A DNA stretch of 22,976 nt from Bacteroidota bacterium (lineage in GTDB: Bacteria; Bacteroidota; Bacteroidia; Chitinophagales; Chitinophagaceae): the NCBI GenBank assembly GCA_029778965.1, contig JAKPBL010000346.1:1-22976 (forward strand). The letters run 5' to 3'. The position numbers were made by a program, and so were the translations under genes. The notes beneath the pieces were generated by a model. That model saw nothing but the letters and a program-made list of their open reading frames with translations. It did no database searches and was not told the DNA's origin. Shown here one piece after another: positions 22,617 through 22,976 of the stretch. Each line of letters begins with the position of its first letter. Position 1 is the stretch's first letter.

Positions 22617-22976
22617 TCAGCCCCTATGCCCGTCGGGTGGTCTATAAGGTTGGGGTGTATTATTATTTTGTTTATTCATCCAGATAAAAAAGGCGAAAAA
22701 AACGAACAAAATTAACAATAGGCCGATAACCAACCCGGTTTTCTTAACTGATTTACTATCAAGGGTATTCCCTAAAACAATTAACCCGGCACTGGCTGTT
22801 GCCGCTGTCGCACCAAAAGTTATTACCTGTCTGCTTTTATCCTCACCATGTAATACCCAGTTTTTAAAATGTTCGCAGTTATTGAAAACAAGGCTATACG
22901 CCTTTTCTCCGATACGTGAAAGGGCTCGCCTGGCAGCATTTTTCCTTTGATGGCTATCGCCGGCAAATCTTTCAAT
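22617..22976 (-). CDS. LRAT-domain protein with C-terminal membrane helix (5' part outside window)
   Basis: An open minus-strand frame enters from the right edge and ends at the stop 22617-22619, giving the last 119 residues. It reads RALSRIGEKAYSLVFNNCEHFKNWVLHG: NNCEHF is the catalytic-Cys motif of the lecithin:retinol acyltransferase (LRAT/HRASLS, NlpC/P60 superfamily) fold. These are thiol enzymes acting on acyl chains of phospholipids or on amide bonds. The upstream catalytic His would lie beyond the window. A linker follows, then a hydrophobic helix (TGLVIGLLLILFVFFAFFIW) that anchors the protein, and a polar tail NKQNNNTPQPYRPPDGHRG. The residues PPDGH are encoded by a lone arm of the palindromic repeat. 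Sampled GC is about 37%. Function in this organism is unknown. Confidence 0.85.
   Translation of the reverse strand: MERFAGDSHQRKNAARRALSRIGEKAYSLVFNNCEHFKNWVLHGEDKSRQVITFGATAATASAGLIVLGNTLDSKSVKKTGLVIGLLLILFVFFAFFIWMNKQNNNTPQPYRPPDGHRG
22629..22638. repeat. Lone arm of the palindromic repeat inside the LRAT gene 3' end
   Basis: CCCGTCGGGT, the arm of the repeat found whole at 634-658, 9035-9071 and 11283-11311 (first base G instead of A, then the same GG after it). The second arm is absent. Read on the minus strand it encodes PPDGH near the protein C-terminus, as copy 1 encodes VAPDG at the end of rnhB. Confidence 0.6.

Overview
The window looks like chromosome from a member of the Bacteroidota, most likely the Chitinophagaceae (family-level placement is inference). 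The evidence is a GC content above 50% in the core genes, almost no Shine-Dalgarno sequences, several exact matches to the Bacteroidota -7 box TAnnTTTG about 17-18 bases before start codons, and typical lineage proteins: an MG2/TonB-plug protein without a barrel, a DUF6067 glycoside hydrolase, a cold-shock-type single-RRM protein, and a gnd-zwf-pgl operon.

Layout. 1-2231: rnhB (RNase HII, +), a YciO-type YrdC/Sua5 protein (-) and a cupin/JmjC-like protein (+). 2232-2602: a gene-free stretch with a strong plus-strand terminator and perhaps a small RNA. 2603-5938: an unpartnered 2-oxoacid:ferredoxin oxidoreductase beta subunit (-), a LacI-type regulator (+) and an HGSNAT-like membrane acyltransferase (-). 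6050-13765: three large exported proteins on the plus strand, namely a DUF6067 glycoside hydrolase, an S9 peptidase and an MG2/plug protein. 13867-15599: an RRM protein and a Tet-type MFS exporter on the minus strand. 15704-20691: a FucP/GluP-type sugar importer followed by gnd, zwf and pgl, a coherent unit for sugar uptake and the oxidative pentose phosphate pathway. 20692-22976: AT-richer, accessory-looking DNA with a doubtful small ORF, a secreted cysteine-containing protein of unknown family, and at the right edge (minus strand) the 3' part of a gene for an LRAT-domain protein with the NCEHF signature and a C-terminal membrane helix.

The most striking non-coding signal is a small palindromic repeat, a pair of ACCCGTCGGGT-type arms in inverted orientation. 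It occurs at 634-658, 9035-9071 and 11283-11311, with a lone arm at 22629-22638. Every copy sits at a gene 3' end, and two copies are translated into the C-terminal residues of the protein (rnhB and the LRAT gene). Other structures are a hairpin of 33-base arms built from 7-base units between two convergent genes (13770-13855), and an 18-bp perfect palindrome formed by two convergent stop codons that abut with no gap (4811-4828). I found no CRISPR array, tRNA, rRNA, transposase or phage gene. No clear new defence or mobile system is visible; the closest to new biology are the repeat family and the LRAT/secreted-protein segment at the right end.
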